Program-made: the position numbers and the translations under genes
Shown: positions 43,000 through 54,139 of the stretch, in pieces
Layout: every line of letters begins with the position of its first letter
How positions within the stretch are numbered: position 1 is the stretch's first letter
Origin: Xiphydria camelus
Taxonomy: Eukaryota > Arthropoda > Insecta > Hymenoptera > Xiphydriidae
Direction: 5' to 3'
DNA: 64,000 bases
NCBI GenBank assembly: GCA_963678675.1
Contig: OY783194.1
Span: 22,980,278-23,044,277 of the forward strand
The notes under the pieces: generated by a model
What the model was told of the DNA's origin: nothing
Database searches by the model: none
The model's input: only the letters and a program-made list of their open reading frames with translations

Positions 43000-44298
43000 C
43001 TTCTCACACCTTATATATAAGTATTCACAATCACAAGAGTTAAAATAAATAATTTATATGAGGTTAGAGGATGTTGGGAACTTCGTAGAAAATGATGAGA
43101 AAATGTCAAAATTACCAAAAGTTAACATTGAATACCAATCTGTAAAATATATTTTCCTAGAGAGTGTATCAATGTTGCCAGATTTAACCATCGATTAGCT
43201 AATCCGATTACTTCATGAGACGGTGCATAAGAAATGAGTCCAGTTTACTTAATCCGGATTAGTTGATCTAGATTAAAGTAAGAAACGGTGCATACGGGCC
43301 GTAGACGCTCTGTGGTCCTCTGTGAGACGGGCAGCTGCGGTCTTATATAGTGACTGCCCGTCGTCGGATCACTAACGAGAGCCGAGAGCCGTGGGCCAGG
43401 AGTCGCAAGTCGAGGGTCGAGAGGGTCGGCGCCATCTGGCGGTAGGTCGCCGTAGCGTGATGGGTCGCCACACACCTTTAAACAGTGCTGTTATGCCGCC
43501 GAAAAAATATATAATATACCACTTACACGCGAAGACCTACAATACAATTTCGTTTTTGATATCGCTTTGATATCTTTCATAGTTTCATAGAAAAAAAATA
43601 GCGGCGTTAAGGGTTGTTACCCCCTTATTTCCCTTGTATGTGAAGTTAGCGGTCTAAAATTAATTGTGGAGGTATTTCGGATAAAAAGCAATAGATAAAA
43701 GGTTCAACAACGTTAATTGGCGCCGGGGCATTTTTCATAATTATGGTAATACGGCGAGACCTTTTTAAAGGGTCACTTTTAAAGGGACTCAGGTCACTTA
43801 CGATCTTCAGGAAAAGCAATAATGCCAAATTGAGCCCCGTTGGCTGCTCTCGAGAGGATGCGGCCGGCCCGCACTTGATCGCGCCTTTCGTTCGTCACAC
43901 CACTTGGTGCAGGAGTTCTCGAACGAACACTCGATTCGACGACGCCTCTTCGTTAAAAGCCAGACGTCGCGTCGGCTCGAGGGAGTAAGTACTCTCCCGG
44001 ACTACTTGGCAGCGAAGCGATTAATCGAATCAGCGTCGCTCTCCTTCTCGCGAGCACGTGACTTTATTTCGGTGCTATTCTCTTCTTTATGACTTCGATT
44101 CGAATTTATATTGGAGCTTCATACAGTTAATTCTTAAAAATTTCGTTAAATAGATAATAAGGAAAACGTCAAATTTTATTAAAAATCTGAACAGGGCATT
44201 AATTTTTCATTATTCTAAATTAGGATAAAGTTCGATCAATAGAAAACCATGAATTTTTGTAACCTACAGATGAAAGTTTTAAGATTTCGAGCGGAACA
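43000..44298. other. Unique sequence with GC-richer parts, no gene recognised
   Basis: 43260-43480 and 43830-44090 are GC-richer and unique in the window. GAGACGGTGCATA/GAAACGGTGCATA repeats occur at 43221 and 43283. A GTAAGT follows an open stretch near 43986, but no coding exon can be argued. Both could be regulatory or leader sequence of the host gene. Confidence 0.3.

Positions 44299-44299
<1 letters not shown>

Positions 44300-44334
<35 letters not shown>
44300..44334. repeat. (AT)n microsatellite
   Basis: About seventeen AT units in AT-rich sequence. Confidence 0.95.
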
Positions 44335-44337
<3 letters not shown>

Positions 44338-44469
44338 TATGACATGCGTTATCTACGAGATATGAAGATTTTTAAAAAAGAGAACTCGATATTTTTATTT
44401 TTACAACAATTATAGAACTTATCATTATATTAGAAATGGATATTTTTATTTTTATTTTTAGAAAAATTA

Positions 44470-45200
44470 TACAGGGTGAATCATTGGATCTGCGACATAG
44501 CAAATACGGTGTATATGATTTATGGAACTACAAATGGGGAGTGTCATCGTTGATTGGCCGTGGTGGATAGGGGAGGTTAATCAGGATCGGCAACTGTAAC
44601 GCTGAAACTCTTAAATTGAGGTAAACACAGAGTGAAATCTGATAAGAATCAGGTGTACTTACCTGATCGAACAGTTTCATCATTGGCAGTTGCCAATCCT
44701 ACTTAAGGTAGTTCCTCCGCGACGACCTCAATCAAAAGTTACATACCATGTTCACATGTTTAAAATATTGATAATTGGTTTAATTAGTAGTAAATAAAAT
44801 TAAAAACTACGTAATATTAACTCGGTACTAATAGATAATACGATGGATATCATTTATTGCCGTAAAATATATTCTATATTGTGTTTTTGATCTACCATTG
44901 CCAGTAAACTTTTTGCCGGGACTGTCCGGGCTTTGCCCCAATACACGAAATAGCTTGTATATACAGACGACCTACTCTTCTGTGTGCGTGTGAGCGACGA
45001 TCGTGGCTCGCTGTTCTGGGGGGCCCGATTTTTGAAACTGTGACCCTAGATGTCGCATGCGATATACCATGCGAGAGCCTCTTTCGTATTCTTGAATCGT
45101 TTCGTATGCGATATGTGACGTCACATGCGACAATTATCGAATGGTTCATCTCGAGTGGGTATATCTCACACGACATGCAAAGTCGTATGCGATAATTCAA
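44470..45200. repeat. Left member of an inverted homologous pair (partner 51930-52590)
   Basis: CAGGGTGAATCATTGGATCT(G/A)CGACATAGCAAAT at 44473 matches the reverse complement of about 52555-52585, and GGTAGT(T/A)CCTCC continues the match. Further in, GGGGCCCGATTTTTGAA and TCGCATGCGATA at 45018-45070 match the reverse complement of 52010-52085. Inside lies a short IR with CGGCAACTG/CAGTTGCC at 44590-44700 that the partner lacks. These may be related MITEs in opposite orientation or ends of one 8-kb unit. Confidence 0.4.
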
Positions 45201-46306
45201 GTGTTTCCATAGTATGTAGCGTTATTTTGCCGAATTACAAATGATTGGCAAAATAGAAATGAATATAATGTATATGCAACATTTAATGTCTGAGAAGGAG
45301 TGATTATTGATATTAACCGCGAAATTTGATGGAAAAAACAGACAACTTTATATTGATAATGTAAATTTGAATGTTTCATTTTACCTAATATATTTAAATA
45401 TTGAAATTGACATTTAAATATATTGTTAAGTCTTACGATTTCGTTAGTCATTACCCACTAAACATGAAACATTGTAGCAAAAGATATGTAAGTTATAAAT
45501 GTTGCGATAGACATCCATACGTGCTAGGTGCAGACGTATTCATGTGCTTTTGATTTTCGGAGTCACTGATTCAAACGGGGTAGGCAATAACGAAGAAGTA
45601 TTTCAGAATAAAGAATATTGTTTATCACATAGATATAACGTTTCTCTCAGGTCTGATGTTGACGGCGGATAAAATAACTGAAACGAAAACATTGTAACAC
45701 GTAAGTCGTATGTCTATAGCGTACATAACCACATATAACCCGTAACTTAATCTATAACAAAATCATGTGTTGCACTGACAAATCACAATTGGCAAACCGA
45801 TTGTCAATGAAAACGTCAATCGACATTATTTAATGTTTTATTTTTCTTATGTTATATATAGCTACAATACGGAAGAATTTTCCACTTATACGGTTCCAAA
45901 ACTAAATTAAATTTTTAACAAAAATATCAAGTATGAGAATAAAAAATGTAAATTTCTATCGCAATTGTATTGCAGAATCGAATAAATCGACTCTCAATTG
46001 CAAAAACCGAAAAAATTGAATTTCGTCGATTATAGCGCCATCTGCCACGAATCGAAAAAAATGTTTCCAATAAAAGTTATGTAGTTTTTAATGTAGAATG
46101 CGAATATGCAATCAAAAGTGGGGGTTCCTATTTAAGATTTTGAAGCTTCCCCCTGCCCCACCTACAGGGGTTGGGGTGTGGGATCAATCTTGGTATCATT
46201 TGATAGTTTAAAAAAAAATATCGGATGCGTATTTTTTCGTTTCCCGATCTGAAGCGTACTTTTCGAGATATTCAACCGTTTCCATACTTTTCGGACACCC
46301 TGTATA

Positions 46307-46900
46307 CAGGGTGTTCGGAAAAAACACCGACACAGAAATAGGGGTGATAGGTTACGTCATTACAAGTATTTTGATATAAGGGACCTATACCCGCAAGCGC
46401 GCGCCCCCCCCCCCCCCTTCTGGAGATATCAACTTTTCAAGTTTATAACGACCGAGGTTGATCAAAGTAGAATAATATTTTTAGAAACGTATCAAGATGG
46501 TAACGAATATTTAATTTTACGAGATACAAAAACAATGTACTACAGCAAATGCTCAAAATGACGGCCACTCATGTCCATGCAACATCGGAAACGATTCTGG
46601 ATAGATGTGCCACTGCGCAAACTGCTTGCGGAAAGGATAACCGCTTGGCTCAAGTCCTTGTACTTTTCGAAGATGATGCGGATACAAGGAGTTTTCATTT
46701 GTTTTTCAATTGTACAGGTAGACAAAAAACTCTACAATACAATATTATTCTACTTTGATCAACCTCGGTCGTTATAAACTTGAAAAGTTGATATCTCCAG
46801 AAGGGGGCGCTTGCGGGTATAGGTCCCTTATATCAAAATACTTGTAATGACGTAACCTATCACCCCTATTTCTGTGTCGGTGTTTTTTCCGAACACCCTG
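46307..46900. mobile_element. Fold-back MITE, 594 bp, TA-flanked
   Basis: CAGGGTGTTCGGAAAAAACA at 46307 is mirrored to 46900, with arms of about 165 bp and TA outside (46305-46306, 46901-46902). A C-run at 46405-46418 lies in the left arm only. The loop (46480-46735) has no recognised protein. 45200-46306 to the left is AT-rich with a G/C-rich inverted motif near 46150-46185. Confidence 0.8.
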
Positions 46901-48328
46901 TATTACACCTTGTACGTATTCTCCATTGGTGCTTATTCGATTACAAAGCGTGGAATCTTTCGTTGTAGTTTATTCCACGAGTGGGGCACAGTTACTCATT
47001 GTACATCGTGTGTCGTTTGTGATAGTAGTCAATAAATCAAGTTTCCCAGTCCGAGTAATCGCAGTCCACAACATCACAGTAATAATACGGAATGTCCAGT
47101 TGTCTTTTCTAAAGTTGTTGTTCTTCACATTGATGACGTTTTTTTCTCCTTCTTCCAGCTACTACTGCTGTCTTCCAATACCTGGCAACTGCTCTTCAGA
47201 GAAAGTTCCTGTGGTTCCAGTGGAATAAATTCCTTAACATTTGCACTATTGCATTGCGCGAAAGATCCTTCCGCACATTCATTATTTAATAAGTGCTTGA
47301 CGTCTACATATTCTAGTTCCTCATCGCTCCATGCCTGTAACAAAATCGCTATGAGTAATAATACATCCAAAGAATTGTTATCACAACAGGGGTATAGAAT
47401 ATATACAAGTTCGACTATTAAGGATAATTATTTTTTCTCCATTCACATATGTCGACATACTTCCTCATAAAATATTATAAAACATAATGAGTATATATTG
47501 CATGCATTATATTATATTACATTTTATGCAACGATTATGTATTACTTACAAACGTTGCATTCGATTCTTGGACAATCTCGTGTCCTTCGACGACTGTTGC
47601 CCCTAACAGTGCCAACACATTTTGATCACTTTGCGACAGTACCTGACTTGAAGCAGGTCCTCCACCAGTTTGCTTCGAATATTTCCTTATTGCCGAGTTC
47701 TTCACATTGGGAGAATTTCGCATGTCTTGCCAAGTCTGTGACAGAGATTGAAAGTAATCGGGCAATGAAATATTTAAAGCATTCGATTTTTCGCAATACT
47801 GTAATTTTATTGCGCGGCATTGTAGTAATGTTGCAGAAATCTTGTGACAATCTTGAAATGTCCGCCAATTATTATTACTTTGTAATATTCACATTGCATA
47901 CTATAGAAATATTGTAAAAAATTATTGTACAACACTGTATAACATTTCTCATTCTGTATTGCTGTAATATGAAAAAAAAACCGGTCGGGACTTCAACCAC
48001 TGCATGTATAAATAAAAATTAAAATATTGCTTTCATTTTTCTGCAACTTTGCATGTGCAATAAAACTGTGGAATACTTCCGCAATTTTTTCCCAACACTA
48101 CAACTGCAATTACAGTATTGTAATATTGCGGCAATGTTGCTGCAATATGCGGTGTTGTGCGGGTCAATAATATTAGCTATCCATTAAAACGTTATACATA
48201 CTTTTCTCCATTGCTTCCACTCTTTCACTGCTCCAGGTATCTCATGCAGCTGTGCCATCACTTCTTCCCATAATTTCTGCGCATGTTTATACGTAAATGC
48301 TGCAGAAAAGAGTGACCGCAAAGTTAGC

Positions 48329-48660
48329 CTATTTTTTAGACCTCGCTAGCGTCCTGCAATAATATTCTACTATTGCATTCTGCCTATTCTTGCTTTTGTC
48401 CACAAGTACAAAGATGTGATGGTGTTTACCACCACGGTATCGGGACTTCATATAAGCTTTTACTAGTAATGGATTTTCAATTGCGATTCCATACTTTGAA
48501 TAGTCCATTCGTGCAGTTGGATGCCTTGCTCCTGGTTGAAACTTGTGCACGAGGAATACACCTTCATATATGCAGGTGTTCAGCATAGTAGCTTGTCGCA
48601 TTCTTTATCTGGTAAGGTCCTAAGCTAATGTGATATAACTCTTCCATTGTTAGCACTGGA
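48329..48660 (-). pseudogene. Truncated YqaJ-gene N-terminus in the ISL2EU element
   Basis: Read in two frames: LGPYQIKNATSYYAEHLHI (about 48640-48580), a stop, then the other frame GVFLVHKFQPG.. to HHIFVLVDKSKNRQNAIVEY (48601-48329). This matches the N-terminal, pre-SWIM part of ISL2EU YqaJ proteins, here cut off by the element end before the SWIM finger and nuclease. The assignment rests on the LGPYQIK-A-SYYAEH pattern and is less certain than the one at 29014-30571. Confidence 0.5.
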
Positions 48661-48854
48661 AATTGGAGAAGGTTATTATTTTCCTCGTTATCAAGGCTAG
48701 TATAATGGACTTCAATATAAGGAACTTTTACTTGTGTCACAGGTTAAAATCTTCAACGACTTTTTTAAAATTATTTGTTTGGTTCAATCTGGATTTCATA
48801 GTTTCTGCAATATTTTCATACTCTTATCGCTATAAATAGGTTTATGAAATAAAT

Positions 48855-50225
48855 TCAACAGTGCGAATGCAATCTGCAGATAATCATAATCATTAGATAA
48901 TGTTGCATTGTGAGCTGGAATCGCAAAGAATTAAACTTCTTCTTTAATCGACCAAAAACTTGTTCAATAACCCATCTGAGTTTAGTGACGAATCTAGTTT
49001 TATTAGCTTCTATTGTTTCAAGTTGACCAAGACCAGGAATACGTACTTGGAATTTGTTCTGCTCCTCAAGAAATGGAACCGCGTCGCGAAAACCTCTGTC
49101 GACTAAAATTAAGTCACCTTCTTGCAAAATACTCATTTCAGTTTCAAATGACTTGAAACAATCTTCAAGAATGACCGCATCATTTTGCTTAGCGTCATAA
49201 GGACCTAAAACATGTGTTATATATCCATTTGGAGTGCATCCTACCATTGGTTTCACTTAGGGCATTTTCTTCTGTTCGCTCCAAAGCATTTTTTGACCCG
49301 CAAAATTCTTGGATTTCTGTGCAAGACGATACGTAGCATCGAATATACAACAAGCTTTACCTTCTGCAATATCGAATAATATTCTAGCCATAGGGGTGTT
49401 ATTATCTAGTAATTTAGCACGGTCGGTGAAGTTTATGAATTTTGGTACCAAATTGTCAAGTAATTCTTCACTTGCCTTTCATGCAGTTACTTATTGTTCG
49501 AGGACAACACGCAAAAAGAAAAGCAAGTTGTTCGTTAGATAATGCGGTACGTATTCTGCAGAGGAAAATACCTAGATCCTTTGAAGAGCACGATTCAAGA
49601 TAATAGCGTATTTGTTCGAACTTATCTTTATTATATCCGAACCAATTTTTAAAAGTATCATCTTCAAAGGAATCTATATCGTCAAAGTCAAAGATGATTT
49701 TTTTTTGTTTTTTCGTGATAATACTTGAACATGAGTTCACTAATTTGTTTGTGATCTTCATATCTAACACTTCTTTAGATATTTGCTTTACAAGAGGCCA
49801 ATAGTTCTCAATGCCTATGTGAACACTACATATACGAGCATTATACTCAACAAAGAACTTATAGTTGATAAGTAACATTTGGCGCAACTTATTAGGGACT
49901 GACATCAAGGTGTCTGTAGTTTTGCAACCAAATGTACATTGCGTATGTGAGTTCAGTCCTTGTCTATAAATCGATAAGTCTGGTGTATCAGATGTATCAT
50001 GGACAACTTGAACACGACGGTTTTTACTGATATTGTAGCATGACTTGCAGATTTTACTTTGTTTTGGAATTTCAGAGATCCTATCTAATTTTCTTTTTTT
50101 GCATTAAAAGCTTCTCTTAAGTTATTAATAACAATCAACGGATCATCTAAATAATCTTTTGGAAAAAACTTATCAGCTTTTGATCTTTTTTGCCCATTGC
50201 AGCCTAGACAATTACTAAAAGACAT
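48855..50225 (-). pseudogene. ISL2EU transposase, broken
   Basis: ATG at 50225 (MSFSNCLGCNGQKRSKADKF) opens an N-terminal Cys-rich part with a second C-x2-C (KICKSCYN, about 50050). The helical region is in 49468-49908. The DDE core has IFDATYRLAQKS (about 49345), GDLILVDRGFRDAV (about 49110) and LRWVIEQVFGRLKK (about 48970). Breaks: frameshift in an A-run near 50097, frameshift near 49480 and a TAA at 49257-49259 in an otherwise continuous frame. All three catalytic residues are still present. Confidence 0.85.
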
Positions 50226-50558
50226 TTTTAAAACTAAGCGACAATAAACACTCCCAAAACTTCTGAAAACGACTGACAACCAGGCAACCTCTGCACGCAA
50301 TGATGAATGAAGCCAACTATCCTGAAAAGGACTGTTGGAATATTCAAACACTGAGCGACAGAGAATTTACCAAAACACTGCTGTAAACTACTTTTTAAAG
50401 AGGAAACCTCTGCATACAATGATGGATAAAGCCAAATATCTTGAAAATAACTGTTGCAGTGTTCAAATGCCGGGAAAATGCATAGAACTGCAAAAAAACC
50501 AGCAGCGAGTCCGACACTGTAGGATCCTATATATTCTTTTTCAGTAGCAACTCTAATG

Positions 50559-50646
50559 TGTAGCGACACTGCTCTCCCTTCTACCTATTCAGCGCAGTGG
50601 GGGCATCGAGCGGGATGTGGGTAGAAGGGAGAGCAGTGTCGCTACA
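50559..50646. repeat. Perfect 27-bp inverted repeat with 34-nt loop
   Basis: TGTAGCGACACTGCTCTCCC.. at 50559-50585 is mirrored exactly at 50620-50646. It lies in the 5' region of the ISL2EU transposase and is GC-richer than its surroundings, so it may be a separate small insertion. Confidence 0.85.
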
Positions 50647-51929
50647 AATGTGGTTTGCTATGCGCCACCCAGCGGAGGAATAGAGTACTATTATCCTCTC
50701 AACAACCTTCCAAGCAGGGATCTAGTGAATTACCCTTTTTACGTTTTGGGTAAATTATATGTTGCAAAAATGATTTTCAAAAACAGTCTCTGAATTTAAC
50801 TATTTTCAGGGGATGATTTCACCCCCTTCAGAGGGGTGAATTTCGATAACGAAGTTTTAGAATTATAAGTATAAGTTATGTTGAGTCTTTTGTAAGAAAA
50901 ATATGAAACACCAGATTTTTTTTAATTTTTAAGATTCTTCATTATCTTTTTCTGATTGGGGGTGGTTTTACCCTTCGTAGGGGTTGTTTTCTCATCGAGA
51001 CTAATATATGATTGTTGTTCTATATATTTAATGACTTCAAACATTTAAATATATTTTTTCGGAATTTCAGAAATATATTTTTATTTTTCTTAATGTTTTG
51101 GGGATGATTTCACCCCATGGGAGAGCTTTGGGGTGAATTTTTAATTCACATTAACCCTTATGAATCAAGAAAATACGTGATTTTACTTTTGTAAGGTTTA
51201 TTTTATAGAAAAAATACAATGAAAAATGATCTTATAATTAGTGGTATTTTCGATGTTTTAATTTTTTGGGGCCTTTTAAACCGCTAAATGGGGGTAATTT
51301 TTTTAAATTTTCAAAAAACGAAAAACGATGCTCACTTTGGTTTTTAATGACGAGTAATTTGATACCTATAACATATTTTTATAATTTTTCTCCAGGTCGC
51401 TAGCGAGGTCCAAAAAATAGGCTAAAAAACAGCCTTTATTTGCGGTCACTCTTTCCCACTCCGTAATTCAGGATGTTTCCCCATGAATTCTATCATTCAA
51501 ATATACTTTATGAGGCACCACGTTATTGATTATTCATATATACACAATATATTTATTGCTATCACTCGGTCAAGTCTATTACCTGCTTTTTTAGCTTTAA
51601 TGTACGGATTATTGATGTTTTCTAATAATTCATTCTGCAACTGTTAATACTCCACCTACTTTCTTACATTATTAATGCCAATTGAAAGTTGATCACTTAC
51701 CAACTAGCTAATTCTTCTGTTCTTCATTAACGTAGGAACATCTTCTTTTCACTGTACATAACTCAAATGCCATTATTAATACCTGTTAAAATGCTCCACA
51801 GTTTATATCTATTCACCGATTCTCGTTTCCCACTACAGTGACATTCGCAGATGGCCTAAAAGGAATTTTTAAACGTAAACAATGCGATCCCTATCTTCGT
51901 TCCCATTGGCTATTACGTTCTTCAAAACA

Positions 51930-52590
51930 TGGCAACACTGCACGACTCTCGCATACGGAAATTATCACAGACAGCATATCGCATGGTAGTGGAGAATACG
52001 ACTCTGAAGTCGCATGCGATACAGACTGTGCGATATTTATCGCATGCGGTAAATATCGTGTGACTTCAAGAATCGGCCCCCTGTTCCCCCTCCACGCACT
52101 CGTTCGCTTGCAGGCCTTCCAGATATATGCTATACGACCAGAATTGTGAGGGCTTCTCATGGTTATATCTTGGAAACTAGATGGTGAATCATTTTCATTT
52201 TTTTTCACATTATTCGTGATATCTCCTATTCTACCTTATCCTCGTTTTTGATCAACTTCTTAATTTTAGTTTTGACGGTAGAACTAATGACGTATTGTTT
52301 TGCCCATCATAACGTATCTGTTACGTGTAAATCAAGCCAACTTCAAGTGTAAATATCTCAGGTTTGGGGTGGTCAAACTTATTTAAATTACACAGATGTG
52401 TTTGGATAATGCATTAAATAACATATATGTCAAATTTCAACCATTTCTTAATTCAACGATCTCGTGGAGGTACTACCTTAACTTCTACTCACCACGCCAA
52501 ATCAACGGTAGCGCTCATTGTCTACAGTTCCACAAAATCGTATACCATATTTGCTATGTCGTAGATCCAATGATTCACCCCGTAGAAATT
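51930..52590. repeat. Right member of the inverted homologous pair
   Basis: Matches 44470-45200 in reverse complement in two blocks (52555-52585 and 52010-52085). Contains several TCGCATGCGA palindromes (51975-52045). The flanks 51500-51930 and 52600-53040 are AT-rich with no gene recognised. Confidence 0.4.
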
Positions 52591-53042
52591 GTTGAAACAT
52601 AAATGATACTTCTACGAATATTTTATCTTTTTGAGTACTTGCCCACCTTAAAATCAAGTTACATCACGATCCGTACACGTTGCTTTAAACAATGCACGAA
52701 AAATCATCCGCCGTACCTACTTGCTATTAGGTAATTCAACATTATCGAGTTATTACGATTTGATATTATTATAAGCTTTCCTACGAGTTGTATCTACGAC
52801 TGAAATTTCTTATTATATATACTTTTCATATGGGGTTGGTTTAGCCTATGATTGATGAATATTTTCTACTATTTTTACGAATTGATTCTGATTTAATATA
52901 AATACTAAGTTCTTACGTCGATTTATTTTGAATGGAAAAATTCCTTCATACCGGTGCATAATATATTTTCTGAAAAATAAACTTTCATTCGAAAAAATAA
53001 AAACGAAGCAGTCGTTTCGGTATAAGTACAACGTTTATTGAA

Positions 53043-53063
53043 CGCGCGCGCGCGCGCGCGCGG
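53043..53063. repeat. (CG)n microsatellite
   Basis: About ten CG units, unusual in this AT-rich context. Confidence 0.9.
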
Positions 53064-53211
53064 GCGATGTAATTCGACGATACTAACGCCACGAGACTTT
53101 TCATGTGTTCCAATACGAAGAAATTGCTGCACACGTAAAAAAACCAGTTACGCCATATTTGGAAGCGAACATTTCACGAGGAAATCTCCCGGTGAGAATA
53201 TATCGTGAGTA

Positions 53212-53715
53212 TACTGCAAAAAGTGATCAAGTCAACATTTTAACTTTGTGAGCTAGTCACTAAGAATACTGTTTTACACTAGTTTTATACTACCAGAAAA
53301 ATTGACCAAGTCATATATTCAATTGACAGAAACTTTGCAAGTTGAATATATCGTTACCCTAAAGCAGAACTAGCCTATCTGCAAAACACAAGTTTTACAG
53401 GAGAAGGTTTTATAGGATAGTTCTGCAGTATAAAATGCACGTCATTTTAAATAGGAGATAGTTAGGATGTCTTACTTCTGGCGGTAAATTAAAAAAAAAA
53501 GTACAAAGGTTAGTTCTGCATTCAATCCGCCTTAAAAAAATATACCAGTTCAGCATAAAACCTTAAGCACGCTAAAATTGGAGTTAGGACAGTTCTGCTT
53601 TAGGGTGACGATATGACTTGGTCAATTTTTTTGGTAGTGTAAAACTAGTGTAAAACAATATTCTTAGTGACTAATTCACAAAGCTAAAATTTTGATTTGG
53701 TCATTTTTTGCAGTA
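53212..53715. mobile_element. Fold-back MITE, 504 bp, TA-flanked
   Basis: TACTGCAAAAAGTGATCAAG at 53212 is mirrored to 53715 with arms over 120 bp (GTCACTAAGAATA(C/T)TGTTTTACACTAG shared). TA at 53210-53211 and 53716-53717. AGTTCTGC words recur in the loop. Confidence 0.8.
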
Positions 53716-53740
53716 TACCCACGACATGTACGTTGGTATA

Positions 53741-53958
53741 CATGGTGTTCATGGATCTGCTTTGTGACTGGGCGTAAACTGTCTAACCCGCGAACCAATA
53801 GCGAGTCGGCCGAATCCCCCTCCTTACCCTACGTCGTACCCGATTGCTCAATAGTTGCTATAAAGGTGAGTAAGCAGGGAGACTCTGTTGATCCGCTATT
53901 GGTTCGCGCATTCGGCAGAGTCCACGCCCTGTTTCGTAGCAGATTCGTGAACACCCTG
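53741..53958. mobile_element. MITE, 218 bp, TA-flanked
   Basis: Arms of about 60 bp starting CATGGTGTTCATGGATCTGC and ending in the mirror of CAGGGTGTTCACGAATCTGC. Both contain GCGAACCAATAGCG. TA flanks it at 53739-53740 and 53959-53960. Confidence 0.75.
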
Positions 53959-54139
53959 TATCTCCACGTAAAGAGCCGACAGCGACGACTGCGCCGACCG
54001 AGCGGCGAGTCTTAAGCGTCGTTTACACGGTGAAAGTACTTTCATGAAAGTGCTCTCATGATAGTCACCTCGATGGTCCTATCATGAAAGTGAGATGTCT
54101 ACACGTATTTGAAAAAATATTGTGACAGTAAATAGCAAG

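Larger units (their letters stand above)
48310..51451 (-). mobile_element. ISL2EU element, 3.1 kb, inserted in a coding exon
   Basis: Inverted ends GAGTGACCGCAAA at 48310 and its mirror ending at 51451; the arms continue with TTAGCCTATTTTTT and GACCTCGCTAGCG in both. Inside are a broken transposase and a truncated YqaJ-type N-terminus, both minus strand. No target duplication is evident: removing exactly 48310-51451 joins the host reading frame without gain or loss. 50650-51390 is AT-rich non-coding sequence with repeated GGGGTGAATTT/GATTTCACCCC words. Confidence 0.8.
47125..51484 (-). pseudogene. Spliced Myb/SANT-like gene, coding exon split by an ISL2EU insertion
   Basis: Exons on the minus strand with matching phase-0 junctions: 51452-51484 plus 48202-48309 (one exon split by the transposon; reads MGKHPELRSGK | FSAAFTYKHAQKLWEE.. 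to WKQWRK, donor GTATGT), 47550-47735 (TWQDMRNSPN.. YSKQTGGGPASSQVLSQSD, donor GTAAGT) and 47125-47334 (AWSDEELEYVDVKH.. to TGA). The Trp pattern and KYSKQTGGGP are those of Myb/SANT-like DNA-binding proteins common in ants and other insects, often TE-derived. A further upstream exon near 51590-51640 is possible (NELLENINNPYIKAKKA), but the true start was not found. The insertion presumably inactivates it. Confidence 0.65.

Noticed and set aside
46549..46777. ORFs in the loop of the 594-bp MITE
   Set aside because: No family resemblance; short and overlapping on both strands.
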